In this document: positions 42,995 through 51,006 of the stretch, one piece after another
Layout: each line of letters begins with the position of its first letter
Numbering within the stretch: position 1 is the first letter of the stretch
NCBI RefSeq assembly: GCF_025195085.2
Contig: NZ_JANAVY020000023.1
Span: 1-54,302 of the forward strand
DNA from: Vibrio intestinalis
GTDB taxonomy: Bacteria; Pseudomonadota; Gammaproteobacteria; Enterobacterales; Vibrionaceae
Length of the DNA stretch: 54,302 nucleotides
Direction of reading: 5' to 3'
Notes under the pieces: model-generated
Told to the model about the DNA's origin: nothing
The model's database searches: none
Seen by the model: only the letters and a program-made list of their open reading frames with translations
Program-made: the position numbers and the translations under genes

Positions 42995-43309
42995 ATGAAC
43001 GATACAGAATTTCATCAACTTGCGGATGAGCAAATGCAAATCATCGAAGAAGCAATTGATGATTCAGGCGCAGATATCGACTACGAGACCACAGGTAACG
43101 TGATGACTCTTGAGTTTGATGACCGTAGTCAGATTATTATTAACCGACAGGAGCCAATGAAAGAAATTTGGCTAGCGTCTCGTTCAGGCGGTTTCCACTT
43201 TGCTTTTGTCGACCAACAATGGATTTGCTCTAAGACAGGCATGGAGCTGTTCGCCATGGTTAAGCAAGAATGTGAAAAACACGCTGGCGAGAGCATCGAT
43301 TGGCAATAA
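42995..43309 (+). CDS. cyaY: Frataxin-like iron-binding protein CyaY
   Basis: A 104-residue frataxin fold: helix 1 with acidic residues (MNDTEFHQLADEQMQIIEEAIDD) and strands GNVMTLEF, SQIIINRQ, KEIWLASRSGGFHF, then WICSKTGMELF. It binds iron and regulates the IscS cysteine desulfurase. Length and motifs are normal. Divergent from lptM and convergent with cyaA, with a strong terminator between. Confidence 0.97.
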   Translation: MNDTEFHQLADEQMQIIEEAIDDSGADIDYETTGNVMTLEFDDRSQIIINRQEPMKEIWLASRSGGFHFAFVDQQWICSKTGMELFAMVKQECEKHAGESIDWQ

Positions 43310-43330
43310 TACCGTCAACGTCCAGACAAT

Positions 43331-43362
43331 AAAAAAGAGCATGCCATGGCATGCTCTTTTTT
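43331..43362. terminator. Bidirectional terminator between cyaY and cyaA
   Basis: An AAAAAAGAGCATGCC/GGCATGCTCTTTTTT stem around an AT centre, with A and T runs, between convergent genes. Confidence 0.92.
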
Positions 43363-43372
43363 GATTCTGTAA

Positions 43373-45901
43373 TTACGCGTTAACCGCGCGATTAGGCTTT
43401 ACGTAAGAAGCGCCATCATTGCGATACGGCACAATGTAAGGGTCTTCATCCTCGTTGTGTACGATTTGATAGTACTGAGGCAAGTTGAAGTTAATGAACT
43501 TCGAGGCAACATTGTTTTCATCTTTTGCTGACGTGTAGAAGCTATTTACGCTAGCGATCATCTCATCTTTCTCGCCATTAAACTGATGGTAAACCTCAAC
43601 GCGGTTTGACTCATCCAAAACGTAAATATTGAAACCTTGCTCAGTATCTTCAAAGAAGAACTGCACTAAACCTTCACTTGCGAAGCTATCGACGATTTCT
43701 GGCAGCTGATAATCCTGCTCTTTATCGAGCATTAACAGTGGCGAGCCTTTCAGCTTATTGGTTGAAATACTGCGGTAGAAATCGACCGAGTTTTCCAACA
43801 TCTGTACCGAAACCCCACGACGCTCAAAGAACAAACCATACATTTGCTGTGCTATACGCAGTGCTTTGAATCGGCGACGCTTTTCTTGCTCAATAGGTTT
43901 CAAGCGTAAATCGATACATTCCGCCAGCAACTGATAAACCATATTACGCATCACGCCACGTAAATTTTTGCTGTAACAGAATACGTCTACGGATTCTGGC
44001 GGCAAAGCATCTTGGTGCATCTTACCGAGCACGGTTTTCAGTGCATCCAGCATCGCCGTTTCACCTTGGAAATGCAGTGTACGCACTTCATGCCAAGAGT
44101 TGCGGTAAACCAGATCAACACTGCCGACCAAACATTTCTGCTCAGGGCCGTAGCTGAAGATATCGATGTTCTTCAAATCGACTTTAAGAGATTTGGCGGC
44201 CAACTCAGAAGTTGGGTCATTCTCAAAGTTAATGAACATCGCTAGCTGGCTTATCTCACATGGGCTAGCCAGTGCTTGCATCGTTGGGCGACGTTTACGT
44301 AGCGAGAAGGTGTTACGTAAGTCACTCACCATTTGGTAGAACTTATCGATATCGATATGCGCGTCACGCACTACAGAATGCAAACGGGTTGATTCCGTAA
44401 TCAAGCCATTAAAAAAAGCCCAAGCCACCAGCTTACTGAGGTATTCATTGTGCTCTAAATGCGGCTGACCAAGAATACGCTGCGGTTGTAGCGGCTGCTT
44501 GTACAAGTACCAACCCGGTAGATTAGTCCGTCCCGGGCGCACTTCAATAAAGGTAAGATCCGGTTCGTGTAAATCTGGCGAAATCTGCGGATTAAGCAAA
44601 GTGACTTTACTAGGCAGCACCTCAAAGGCCGCGTATAGCTTACGCGCCAATACACTGATGTCTTGCGGACTAATAGCAGAAGTAATGTCGTTACGACGCG
44701 CAAACTGAATTAAGTTGCGGTAGCTCAGCATCAGAGCATCAAGCAACGAATGGTGCACGACCTTAACTTGCTCAACTTTCCAGTTGCGACGGTCATCCAA
44801 CTCCACCAGAACAGATTCGTCCCAGTTCCACTTCTGAACCATGTCGGTTAAAGCTTCACGACGCCATGCTTGCGAATTAACGCCCGGCTCACGAGACAGT
44901 TTTTCGTGCGTTTTTAGGTAGAAACAACGACGTACTAAATCTAAGCGAGTTTCATCACCGATACGCTCAAGGTAACGGGTCACTTTCTCTAGCATTAGAT
45001 AGTAAGTATCCATACCGTAGAGATCAGGCTCATCGGCAAAGAAGCGACGTTTAGTATCTAAACTCAGTAATTGTGTATGAGGGTATTCCCACGAATACGC
45101 TTCGAGCAAAATCGCTTTCAGCACCGACTTATAAGGCGAGTCGATACTCTTATACAGTTGCCACAAATTCGAGCCAAAGTATTCCTCGGCTGGAATTCGA
45201 TGTAACTGACCAAAATCGATCCATTGGCTGCAATCAATAATGCCTTTGCCACATAAATCGCGAACGTATTCGTCGTAACACTCTTCCATTTCTGGAGGCA
45301 CAACCTGCCACAACAGTCTCTGACCTGCTAAACGCACTGCGCTACGGTAAAACTCATCAAGCAACAATAGGTGCTGTGAAGAACCACAGTTATCACCGGT
45401 CATCTCTTCTGAACGATTACTCTTGAAGCGATCCGCATCCATAATAAAGAAATTCGCTTCGACACCTTGGCTTTGCGCCCAATCAGTGATCAGCAAACAT
45501 TTATTGTTTAGCGCTTCTCGATCCTCTCCCGACATCAATGGAGACACACACACCCAAATATCCAAATCACTGGAAGTGCTTTGACCGATTGAGGAGGTGC
45601 TACCCATAGTGTAAAGCGCCAGAATAGCCGGCGATTCATTGGTAGAAAGAGATTGACCAATCGTCAGTTCAGTATCTTCAACAAACTGCTTCTGCAGCTC
45701 ATTTAACTCGAAACCATGAATACCATAAGGTACTTGTGAGTCATAAAAGCCAGGAATAACAGGATGATTGAAGTGAAGAAGAGTCGGAATAAGGTGGAAG
45801 ACTCGCTGAGCTTGCAAATCCATAAGCGCCAGCGCGCGATCGATACGCTGCTGGTTTAAGTTATCTAGTCTTTGGATTAACTTCTCAGTGTAAGCCTGCA
45901 A
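43373..45901 (-). CDS. cyaA: Class I adenylate cyclase
   Basis: Makes cAMP for CRP signalling, controlled in enterics by the phosphotransferase system. The 842 residues have the N-terminal catalytic block (YTMGSTSSIGQSTSSDLDIWVC) and the DCGSSQHLLLLDEFYRSAVRLAG stretch, read in parts. The start codon is TTG, with AAGGA six bases upstream; E. coli cyaA also starts with the inefficient UUG, so the low-output start appears conserved. It is divergent from hemC as in E. coli. Confidence 0.97.
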   Translation of the reverse strand: MQAYTEKLIQRLDNLNQQRIDRALALMDLQAQRVFHLIPTLLHFNHPVIPGFYDSQVPYGIHGFELNELQKQFVEDTELTIGQSLSTNESPAILALYTMGSTSSIGQSTSSDLDIWVCVSPLMSGEDREALNNKCLLITDWAQSQGVEANFFIMDADRFKSNRSEEMTGDNCGSSQHLLLLDEFYRSAVRLAGQRLLWQVVPPEMEECYDEYVRDLCGKGIIDCSQWIDFGQLHRIPAEEYFGSNLWQLYKSIDSPYKSVLKAILLEAYSWEYPHTQLLSLDTKRRFFADEPDLYGMDTYYLMLEKVTRYLERIGDETRLDLVRRCFYLKTHEKLSREPGVNSQAWRREALTDMVQKWNWDESVLVELDDRRNWKVEQVKVVHHSLLDALMLSYRNLIQFARRNDITSAISPQDISVLARKLYAAFEVLPSKVTLLNPQISPDLHEPDLTFIEVRPGRTNLPGWYLYKQPLQPQRILGQPHLEHNEYLSKLVAWAFFNGLITESTRLHSVVRDAHIDIDKFYQMVSDLRNTFSLRKRRPTMQALASPCEISQLAMFINFENDPTSELAAKSLKVDLKNIDIFSYGPEQKCLVGSVDLVYRNSWHEVRTLHFQGETAMLDALKTVLGKMHQDALPPESVDVFCYSKNLRGVMRNMVYQLLAECIDLRLKPIEQEKRRRFKALRIAQQMYGLFFERRGVSVQMLENSVDFYRSISTNKLKGSPLLMLDKEQDYQLPEIVDSFASEGLVQFFFEDTEQGFNIYVLDESNRVEVYHQFNGEKDEMIASVNSFYTSAKDENNVASKFINFNLPQYYQIVHNEDEDPYIVPYRNDGASYVKPNRAVNA

Positions 45902-46247
45902 GGTGAGTCCTTGGTTGAGTCCTATTAGGTGTTGTGACTATATTTTGTTCTAAAGAGCCAACAAAACGTGATCAATCTATCATTTTTATTTGAATTGGTA
46001 AAGAATTGTACGATCGATTCTACATTGTTCCGTTGTTCATATTCCGCCATTTACCCGTAACATAGTTTGGTATGTATCTGCTTTTTCTAATAATGACCTA
46101 GTTTATAAACGAGAGTTTCATCACACTATTTTGCGGATAATGTACTACGCCCAACGGGAATTTTATCCAACTTCATCTAGCAGTAAATTTTTTCGCCGTT
46201 GAGTGTTAGGATTAGTAAAAATCAAACTCTTTAAATTGCAGGCAAAT
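45902..46247. other. Divergent cyaA/hemC control region
   Basis: 346 bases without a gene. A candidate hemC promoter is TTTCAT (46116-46121), 16 bases, TAATGT (46138-46143). A weak CRP-like site, CGAGA-6-TCACA (46110-46125), matches 8 of 10 conserved bases and overlaps it. E. coli cyaA is repressed by CRP from this same divergent region. Confidence 0.45.
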
Positions 46248-47186
46248 ATGACTCAATCATCACCAATTCGCATTGCTACTCGTAAAAGCCCTCTTGCTCT
46301 TTGGCAAGCTTACTTTGTTAAAGATGCCTTGCAAGCCGCTCACCCCGGTTTAGAAGTTGAGCTTGTAACCATGGTAACCAAAGGTGACATCATTTTGGAT
46401 ACCCCTTTAGCCAAAGTGGGTGGTAAAGGACTATTTGTAAAAGAACTGGAAGTTGCAATGCTTGAAGGTCGTGCCGATCTTGCAGTGCATTCGATGAAAG
46501 ATGTACCAGTCGATTTTCCTGAAGGTCTTGGCCTCGTCACCATTTGTGAACGTGAAGACCCGCGTGATGCTTTTGTGTCGAATACTTATGCCGAAATTGA
46601 CGAGCTACCACAAGGCGCGGTCGTTGGTACTTGTAGCTTGCGTCGCCAATGCCAACTAAAAGAATACCGCCCAGACCTCATCATCAAAGAGCTACGTGGT
46701 AATGTGGGTACACGTTTAGGCAAATTGGATGCAGGCGACTACGATGCCATTATCTTGGCAGCGGCAGGGTTAAAGCGTTTAGAGCTAGAAGACCGAATTC
46801 GCAGTTTCATTGAGCCAGAACAATCACTACCAGCCGTTGGCCAAGGCGCAGTAGGCATTGAATGTCGTTTAGATGACGAACGCCTACATAAGCTATTAGC
46901 CCCACTCAACCATACAGATACTGCAGACCGAGTGAAGTGTGAGCGTGCAATGAACCTAACGCTTGAAGGCGGCTGCCAAGTACCTATCGGCAGTTACTCG
47001 TTATTAGATGGTGACAACATTTGGCTGCGCGCGCTGGTTGGTGAGCCTGACGGTTCTAAAATCGTTCGTGGTGAAATCCGGGGCCCTCGCGCTGAGGCAG
47101 AAGCACTAGGCATTAAACTCGCCAATCAACTGCTTGATGATGGCGCACGTGAAATCCTAACTAAACTATACGCAGATCAAGAGTAA
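46248..47186 (+). CDS. hemC: Hydroxymethylbilane synthase (porphobilinogen deaminase)
   Basis: Joins four porphobilinogens into hydroxymethylbilane on a dipyrromethane cofactor bound to Cys243 in EGGCQVPIGSY (E. coli Cys242). The 312 residues from ATG 46248 (AGG five bases upstream) start MTQSSPIRIATRKSPLALWQ. It is the first gene of the hemCDXY operon; hemD follows after six bases. Confidence 0.97.
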   Translation: MTQSSPIRIATRKSPLALWQAYFVKDALQAAHPGLEVELVTMVTKGDIILDTPLAKVGGKGLFVKELEVAMLEGRADLAVHSMKDVPVDFPEGLGLVTICEREDPRDAFVSNTYAEIDELPQGAVVGTCSLRRQCQLKEYRPDLIIKELRGNVGTRLGKLDAGDYDAIILAAAGLKRLELEDRIRSFIEPEQSLPAVGQGAVGIECRLDDERLHKLLAPLNHTDTADRVKCERAMNLTLEGGCQVPIGSYSLLDGDNIWLRALVGEPDGSKIVRGEIRGPRAEAEALGIKLANQLLDDGAREILTKLYADQE

Positions 47187-47192
47187 TCTAGC

Positions 47193-47948
47193 ATGGCGGT
47201 GTTGGTAACAAGACCGGGACAACAGGGGCAGGCACTTTGCCAACTATTAAACGACAAAGGTGTACCTGCCCTGCACCATCCTCTGATCTCAATTGAAGCT
47301 GGAGAACAACTCTCCAGCCTCAGTTCTATTCTTCATCAGTTCGACATCATCATAGCGGTCAGCCAACATGCCGTCGATTTTGCTCACACTCAGCTAAGCA
47401 ATCACAAGCTAACTTGGCCAACTTCAGCCACTTACCTTGCCGTTGGTCAAAAAACAGCGCACAATTTAAGCAACTCATGCCATCAGACAGTACACTATCC
47501 ACAGCTCAGCGATAGCGAGCATTTACTCGAAATGTCGCAACTTCAGCATGTAATTGGAAAGAAGATTCTGATTTTGCGCGGCAATGGTGGTCGAGAACTC
47601 ATTTATGACACACTGATTGAACGAGGTGCCGAGGTAGAATATTGCGCAGTGTACGAACGGAAAAACCTCGCATTCCGCTCAGATTTGATGGTACCACTCT
47701 GGCAAGATAAGCACGTTACTCAATTAATTATTACCAGCTCGGGTCAACTTGAGCACTTTTGGCAACAAATCGACTCAAAATACCAAGGCTGGCTTTTACA
47801 ATTAACGCTTTACGTTCCGAGTGAGCGTATTGCTATTGAAGCGCGACGTTTTGGCTTCTGTAATGTCATTAGTACAGGAAGTGCTTCAAACCGAGACTTA
47901 TTGGCTACTCTCTGGCCAAATAAACAGGACGAAAACAATGACCAATAA
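47193..47948 (+). CDS. hemD: Uroporphyrinogen-III synthase
   Basis: Cyclises hydroxymethylbilane with inversion of ring D. The 251-residue protein is divergent in sequence, as usual in this family, but keeps LVTRPGQQGQALCQLL, YLAVGQKTAHNL and LILRGNGGRELIYDTLIERGAEVEYCAVYER (read in parts). Its last 11 bases overlap hemX. Confidence 0.92.
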   Translation: MAVLVTRPGQQGQALCQLLNDKGVPALHHPLISIEAGEQLSSLSSILHQFDIIIAVSQHAVDFAHTQLSNHKLTWPTSATYLAVGQKTAHNLSNSCHQTVHYPQLSDSEHLLEMSQLQHVIGKKILILRGNGGRELIYDTLIERGAEVEYCAVYERKNLAFRSDLMVPLWQDKHVTQLIITSSGQLEHFWQQIDSKYQGWLLQLTLYVPSERIAIEARRFGFCNVISTGSASNRDLLATLWPNKQDENNDQ

Positions 47949-49146
47949 AAATAGCAACGACAACGTTGAATCAGAGAAAGAAAAGGCTGTGGTAAAGGAT
48001 ACGCCTAAAGCGGAGACGCAACAGGCTAAAACCGAACAAGAGAAACCAAAACAAGAGCAAAAGGCAAAGCCTGATGCAAAACCTGCGCAACCCGAGCCAG
48101 TCAAATTTGAAGAAAAACAAGGCAAGCGCGGCGTTAAACTCGGAGCGGTCGCTATCGTATTATCGATCATCTTTGGTGGCGGTTTAACTTACCTTATCCA
48201 ACAAAAAGATGCGTCTTACCAAGCTCAAATTGATGAGTTAAAAGCTCAACTCAAGCAGTCGCAAACTCAGTTACGCCAAGATGTTTCTGCCTCATCTCAA
48301 TCTGCGGTCGCGAAAGCCAATCAAGTGGCAAGTGATACCGAAGTCGCTCTTGCTCAACAAAAAGCCGATATCAAAGGGCTACAAGTTGCGATTGCAGACG
48401 TAAAAGGTCGACGTCCAAATGACTGGCTACTGGCTGAGTCTGATTACTTAGTAAAGATGGCAGGGCGTAAACTGTTCCTAGAGCACGACGCAGTCAGCGC
48501 GACGCAATTGATGGAAAGCGCAGACCAACGTATCGCAGCCCTAAATGATCCAAGCCTGACACCTCTACGCCAAGCACTTGCAAACGACATTACTAAACTA
48601 CGCAGCATTCCAATTATTGACCGTGATGGTCTAGTGCTACGCCTAACCGCTTTGCAGCAACAGGTTGATGCACTGCCACTGGCTAATGCCATTCTTCCGG
48701 AAGCAAAAGTAGAAGAACCAGAAGTTGTAAGCCAAGATATCAATGACTGGCAAAGTAACTTAAAAACATCGCTAAAAGATTTCTCAGAGAACTTTATTAC
48801 GTTCCGCACCCGCGATGGCAACGTCATCCCATTATTGTCACCAGAACAGCACTTCTATTTGCGTGAAAACATCAAAGCGCAGCTAAGTACAGCGATCAAA
48901 GCCGTATACGGTGAGAAACAAGAGCTTTATGGCCTTGCTCTTACTACTGCTGACAAGTGGTCGAAGTCGTTCTTCAATCAAGATGACAATAACGTAATTG
49001 AATTCAATAACACGTTGGCGTTACTCAACAAGCAAGACATCCAAGTTGAATACCCGGTTAAGTTCGAAACACAGCAGATCCTATCTAACGTAATTTCTGA
49101 ACGTTTACGCCGAGAGGTAACCACCCTTATCACGGAGGAAAAATAA
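47938..49146 (+). CDS. hemX: HemX-like membrane protein
   Basis: 402 residues from ATG 47938: a charged Lys/Glu/Gln-rich cytoplasmic segment (about 1-60), one transmembrane helix (about 65-83), a coiled coil (about 90-150) and a periplasmic domain (NDWLLAESDYLVKMAGRKL). Often mislabelled uroporphyrinogen C-methyltransferase; no SAM-binding motif is visible here. The role in haem synthesis is unproven. It overlaps hemD and ends one base into the hemY start (TAATG). Confidence 0.9.
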   Translation: MTNKNSNDNVESEKEKAVVKDTPKAETQQAKTEQEKPKQEQKAKPDAKPAQPEPVKFEEKQGKRGVKLGAVAIVLSIIFGGGLTYLIQQKDASYQAQIDELKAQLKQSQTQLRQDVSASSQSAVAKANQVASDTEVALAQQKADIKGLQVAIADVKGRRPNDWLLAESDYLVKMAGRKLFLEHDAVSATQLMESADQRIAALNDPSLTPLRQALANDITKLRSIPIIDRDGLVLRLTALQQQVDALPLANAILPEAKVEEPEVVSQDINDWQSNLKTSLKDFSENFITFRTRDGNVIPLLSPEQHFYLRENIKAQLSTAIKAVYGEKQELYGLALTTADKWSKSFFNQDDNNVIEFNNTLALLNKQDIQVEYPVKFETQQILSNVISERLRREVTTLITEEK

Positions 49147-50327
49147 TGTTTCGAATCATTTTCCTATTCGTGATACTCGGTGCGGGCTTATATGTCGGCA
49201 GCGAATATTCCGGTCAGCAAGGGTATGTGCTGATTTCAATCGCCAACAAGACGATTGAAATGAGTGTTACTACGTTAGTGATCTTCGTTATCGCTACTCT
49301 AGCGGCACTGTTTGCGCTTGAATACCTAATTAAGAAAGTGTTTTACGCCAGTTCGGCAACTTGGAACTACTTCAGTATCCGCAAGATGCGCCGCTCTCGT
49401 CGCTACACCAATGAAGGGATCATTAAGTTATTAGAAGGTGATTTTAAAGGTGCAGAGAAGAAGGTCACTCGCTGGTCAAATCACCACGACATGCCACTGC
49501 TTTGCTACCTAGTGGCCTCTGAGGCCGCGCAAGGACAGGGCAACAAAGAACAGCGAGATCGTTATTTAGAGATGGCCTCTGCTCAAGAAAACTCGCGACT
49601 TGCCGTCGAACTGACAAGAGCAAAACAGCAATTACGTGAATCTCAATTTGAAGCGGCTTTCGCGACACTGTCTGATCTCAAAGGTCACTATCCAAACAAT
49701 CCCGTTCTTCTAAACCTATTAAAAACCGTTTATTTAGAACTGAACCTTTGGGAATTACTGCTTAATCTATTGCCTAATTTAACCAAGGCGAAAATCATCA
49801 CTAAAGAAGAGCAACAGCAACTGACCTTGCGCGCGCAATGTGGTTTGATGGCAGACATCGCAGAACAGAAAGGCAGCGAAGGCCTTATACTGCATTGGGA
49901 TAGCTTGAATCGTAAGCTCAAAGCCGAGCAGCATTTGGTAGAGTGCTTCGCCAAGCAATTAATAGCCCGTAAAGCGGATGATCAAGCCTTTACTGTGATT
50001 AAAGAGAATCTCAAGAAGCATCCAAACTCTAACCTCTACAAACTCTTACCAGAAATGAACCTATCGGATAGCCATCCAGCAGAAGTGTTCTTAGAAGGCG
50101 TATTGCGAAAAGATGGCCAAAATGCAGAAGCTCATAGTGCTTTGGCGCAATTCCATCTTCGTGGTCAAAAATGGCAAGAGGCGCAGCAACACTTTGAGAA
50201 AGCGCTCGCGCTGCGTTCGAGTGTCTCAGACTATGCTTACCTAGCAGATTCGTTAGAAAAGCAGAACCTCACTAAGGCGGCACATGAGGTGTCGAAAAAA
50301 GCCCTTACCTTAGTAAGCCAAGCCTAA
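49146..50327 (+). CDS. hemY: HemY-like TPR membrane protein
   Basis: 393 residues: two N-terminal transmembrane helices (about 2-18 and 40-62), then a TPR-rich cytoplasmic or periplasmic domain (NEGIIKLLEGDFKGAEK; AHSALAQFHLRGQKWQEAQQHFEKAL near the end). Despite the name it is not protoporphyrinogen oxidase. The last gene of the hemCDXY operon, ended by a strong terminator. Confidence 0.92.
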   Translation: MFRIIFLFVILGAGLYVGSEYSGQQGYVLISIANKTIEMSVTTLVIFVIATLAALFALEYLIKKVFYASSATWNYFSIRKMRRSRRYTNEGIIKLLEGDFKGAEKKVTRWSNHHDMPLLCYLVASEAAQGQGNKEQRDRYLEMASAQENSRLAVELTRAKQQLRESQFEAAFATLSDLKGHYPNNPVLLNLLKTVYLELNLWELLLNLLPNLTKAKIITKEEQQQLTLRAQCGLMADIAEQKGSEGLILHWDSLNRKLKAEQHLVECFAKQLIARKADDQAFTVIKENLKKHPNSNLYKLLPEMNLSDSHPAEVFLEGVLRKDGQNAEAHSALAQFHLRGQKWQEAQQHFEKALALRSSVSDYAYLADSLEKQNLTKAAHEVSKKALTLVSQA

Positions 50328-50343
50328 TCACTGATAGAAAGAC

Positions 50344-50369
50344 TAGCCGGCCTTTGCGCCGGCTTTTTT
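50344..50369 (+). terminator. hemCDXY terminator
   Basis: AGCCGGC/GCCGGCT stem with a six-base loop followed by TTTTT, 17 bases after the hemY stop. Confidence 0.9.
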
Positions 50370-50445
50370 GAACTTAATATTCACCTTTCATTCATAGTGC
50401 ATGACATACCATTACTTCATTCCAAGACGATTTGAGAGTGAAGCC

Positions 50446-50784
50446 ATGCATAAACTATTATTTTCGATTGCCCTAAGCTTTGGGTTAACTCATCAAGCCA
50501 TTGCTGAGCCTCTCGATGTCACAAGGGGCGAACAAAACTACAAAATGATGTGTACTTCTTGCCATGGGTCATTGGGCCACGGAGATGGCATTGCTAGTGA
50601 AGCGCTACCAGAAGCGCCATCCAACATTTACGATGGTCTAAATTCTTGGTTCGAATCTGAGGGTGAGCTTATCGATACCGTATTAAACGGTAATGAAGGA
50701 ATGCCAGCTTGGGGAAGCGTTCTTGGTGAACATGACGTCAAAGAAATTTTCGCTTATATCCAGACCATTAATCAAACTAAATAA
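50446..50784 (+). CDS. Small periplasmic monohaem cytochrome c
   Basis: 112 residues from ATG 50446 (GAGAGTGAAG upstream). A signal peptide (about 1-20, ending IAEP) is followed by one class I haem site CTSCH (36-40) and a likely axial Met86 in GNEGMPAWG. It belongs to the c5/c6-like small cytochromes that shuttle electrons in the periplasm. It stands alone between the hem operon and a DUF2339 gene, so its redox partner is unknown. Confidence 0.88.
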   Translation: MHKLLFSIALSFGLTHQAIAEPLDVTRGEQNYKMMCTSCHGSLGHGDGIASEALPEAPSNIYDGLNSWFESEGELIDTVLNGNEGMPAWGSVLGEHDVKEIFAYIQTINQTK

Positions 50785-50813
50785 TTAACCCCAACTCTGT
50801 GATTTCTCTGCAA

Positions 50814-50853
50814 ATAAAGCCAATGTCACTTCATAAAATGAGATTGGCTTTAT
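50814..50853 (+). terminator. Possible terminator or hairpin after the cytochrome gene
   Basis: Perfect 11-bp arms ATAAAGCCAAT/ATTGGCTTTAT with an 18-base loop, 30 bases after the stop. The T-run is weak. Confidence 0.5.
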
Positions 50854-51006
50854 ACTCTATGCACTCTGTTGTACCTTTAATAATACTAACCTAAATAGTT
50901 AGCTGCGTAATTGCTCGCCTTTTTTCGATCCTGTTTAAAAACTCTAGCACTACTGACGTTTTGACTGAGGCCTCCATTTCGTACGCTAAGATGCATGGAT
51001 TGAGAA

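Noticed and set aside
47938..49146. HemX as uroporphyrinogen-III C-methyltransferase
   Set aside because: The name is a common database label, but the sequence has a transmembrane helix and coiled coil and none of the SAM-methylase motifs.
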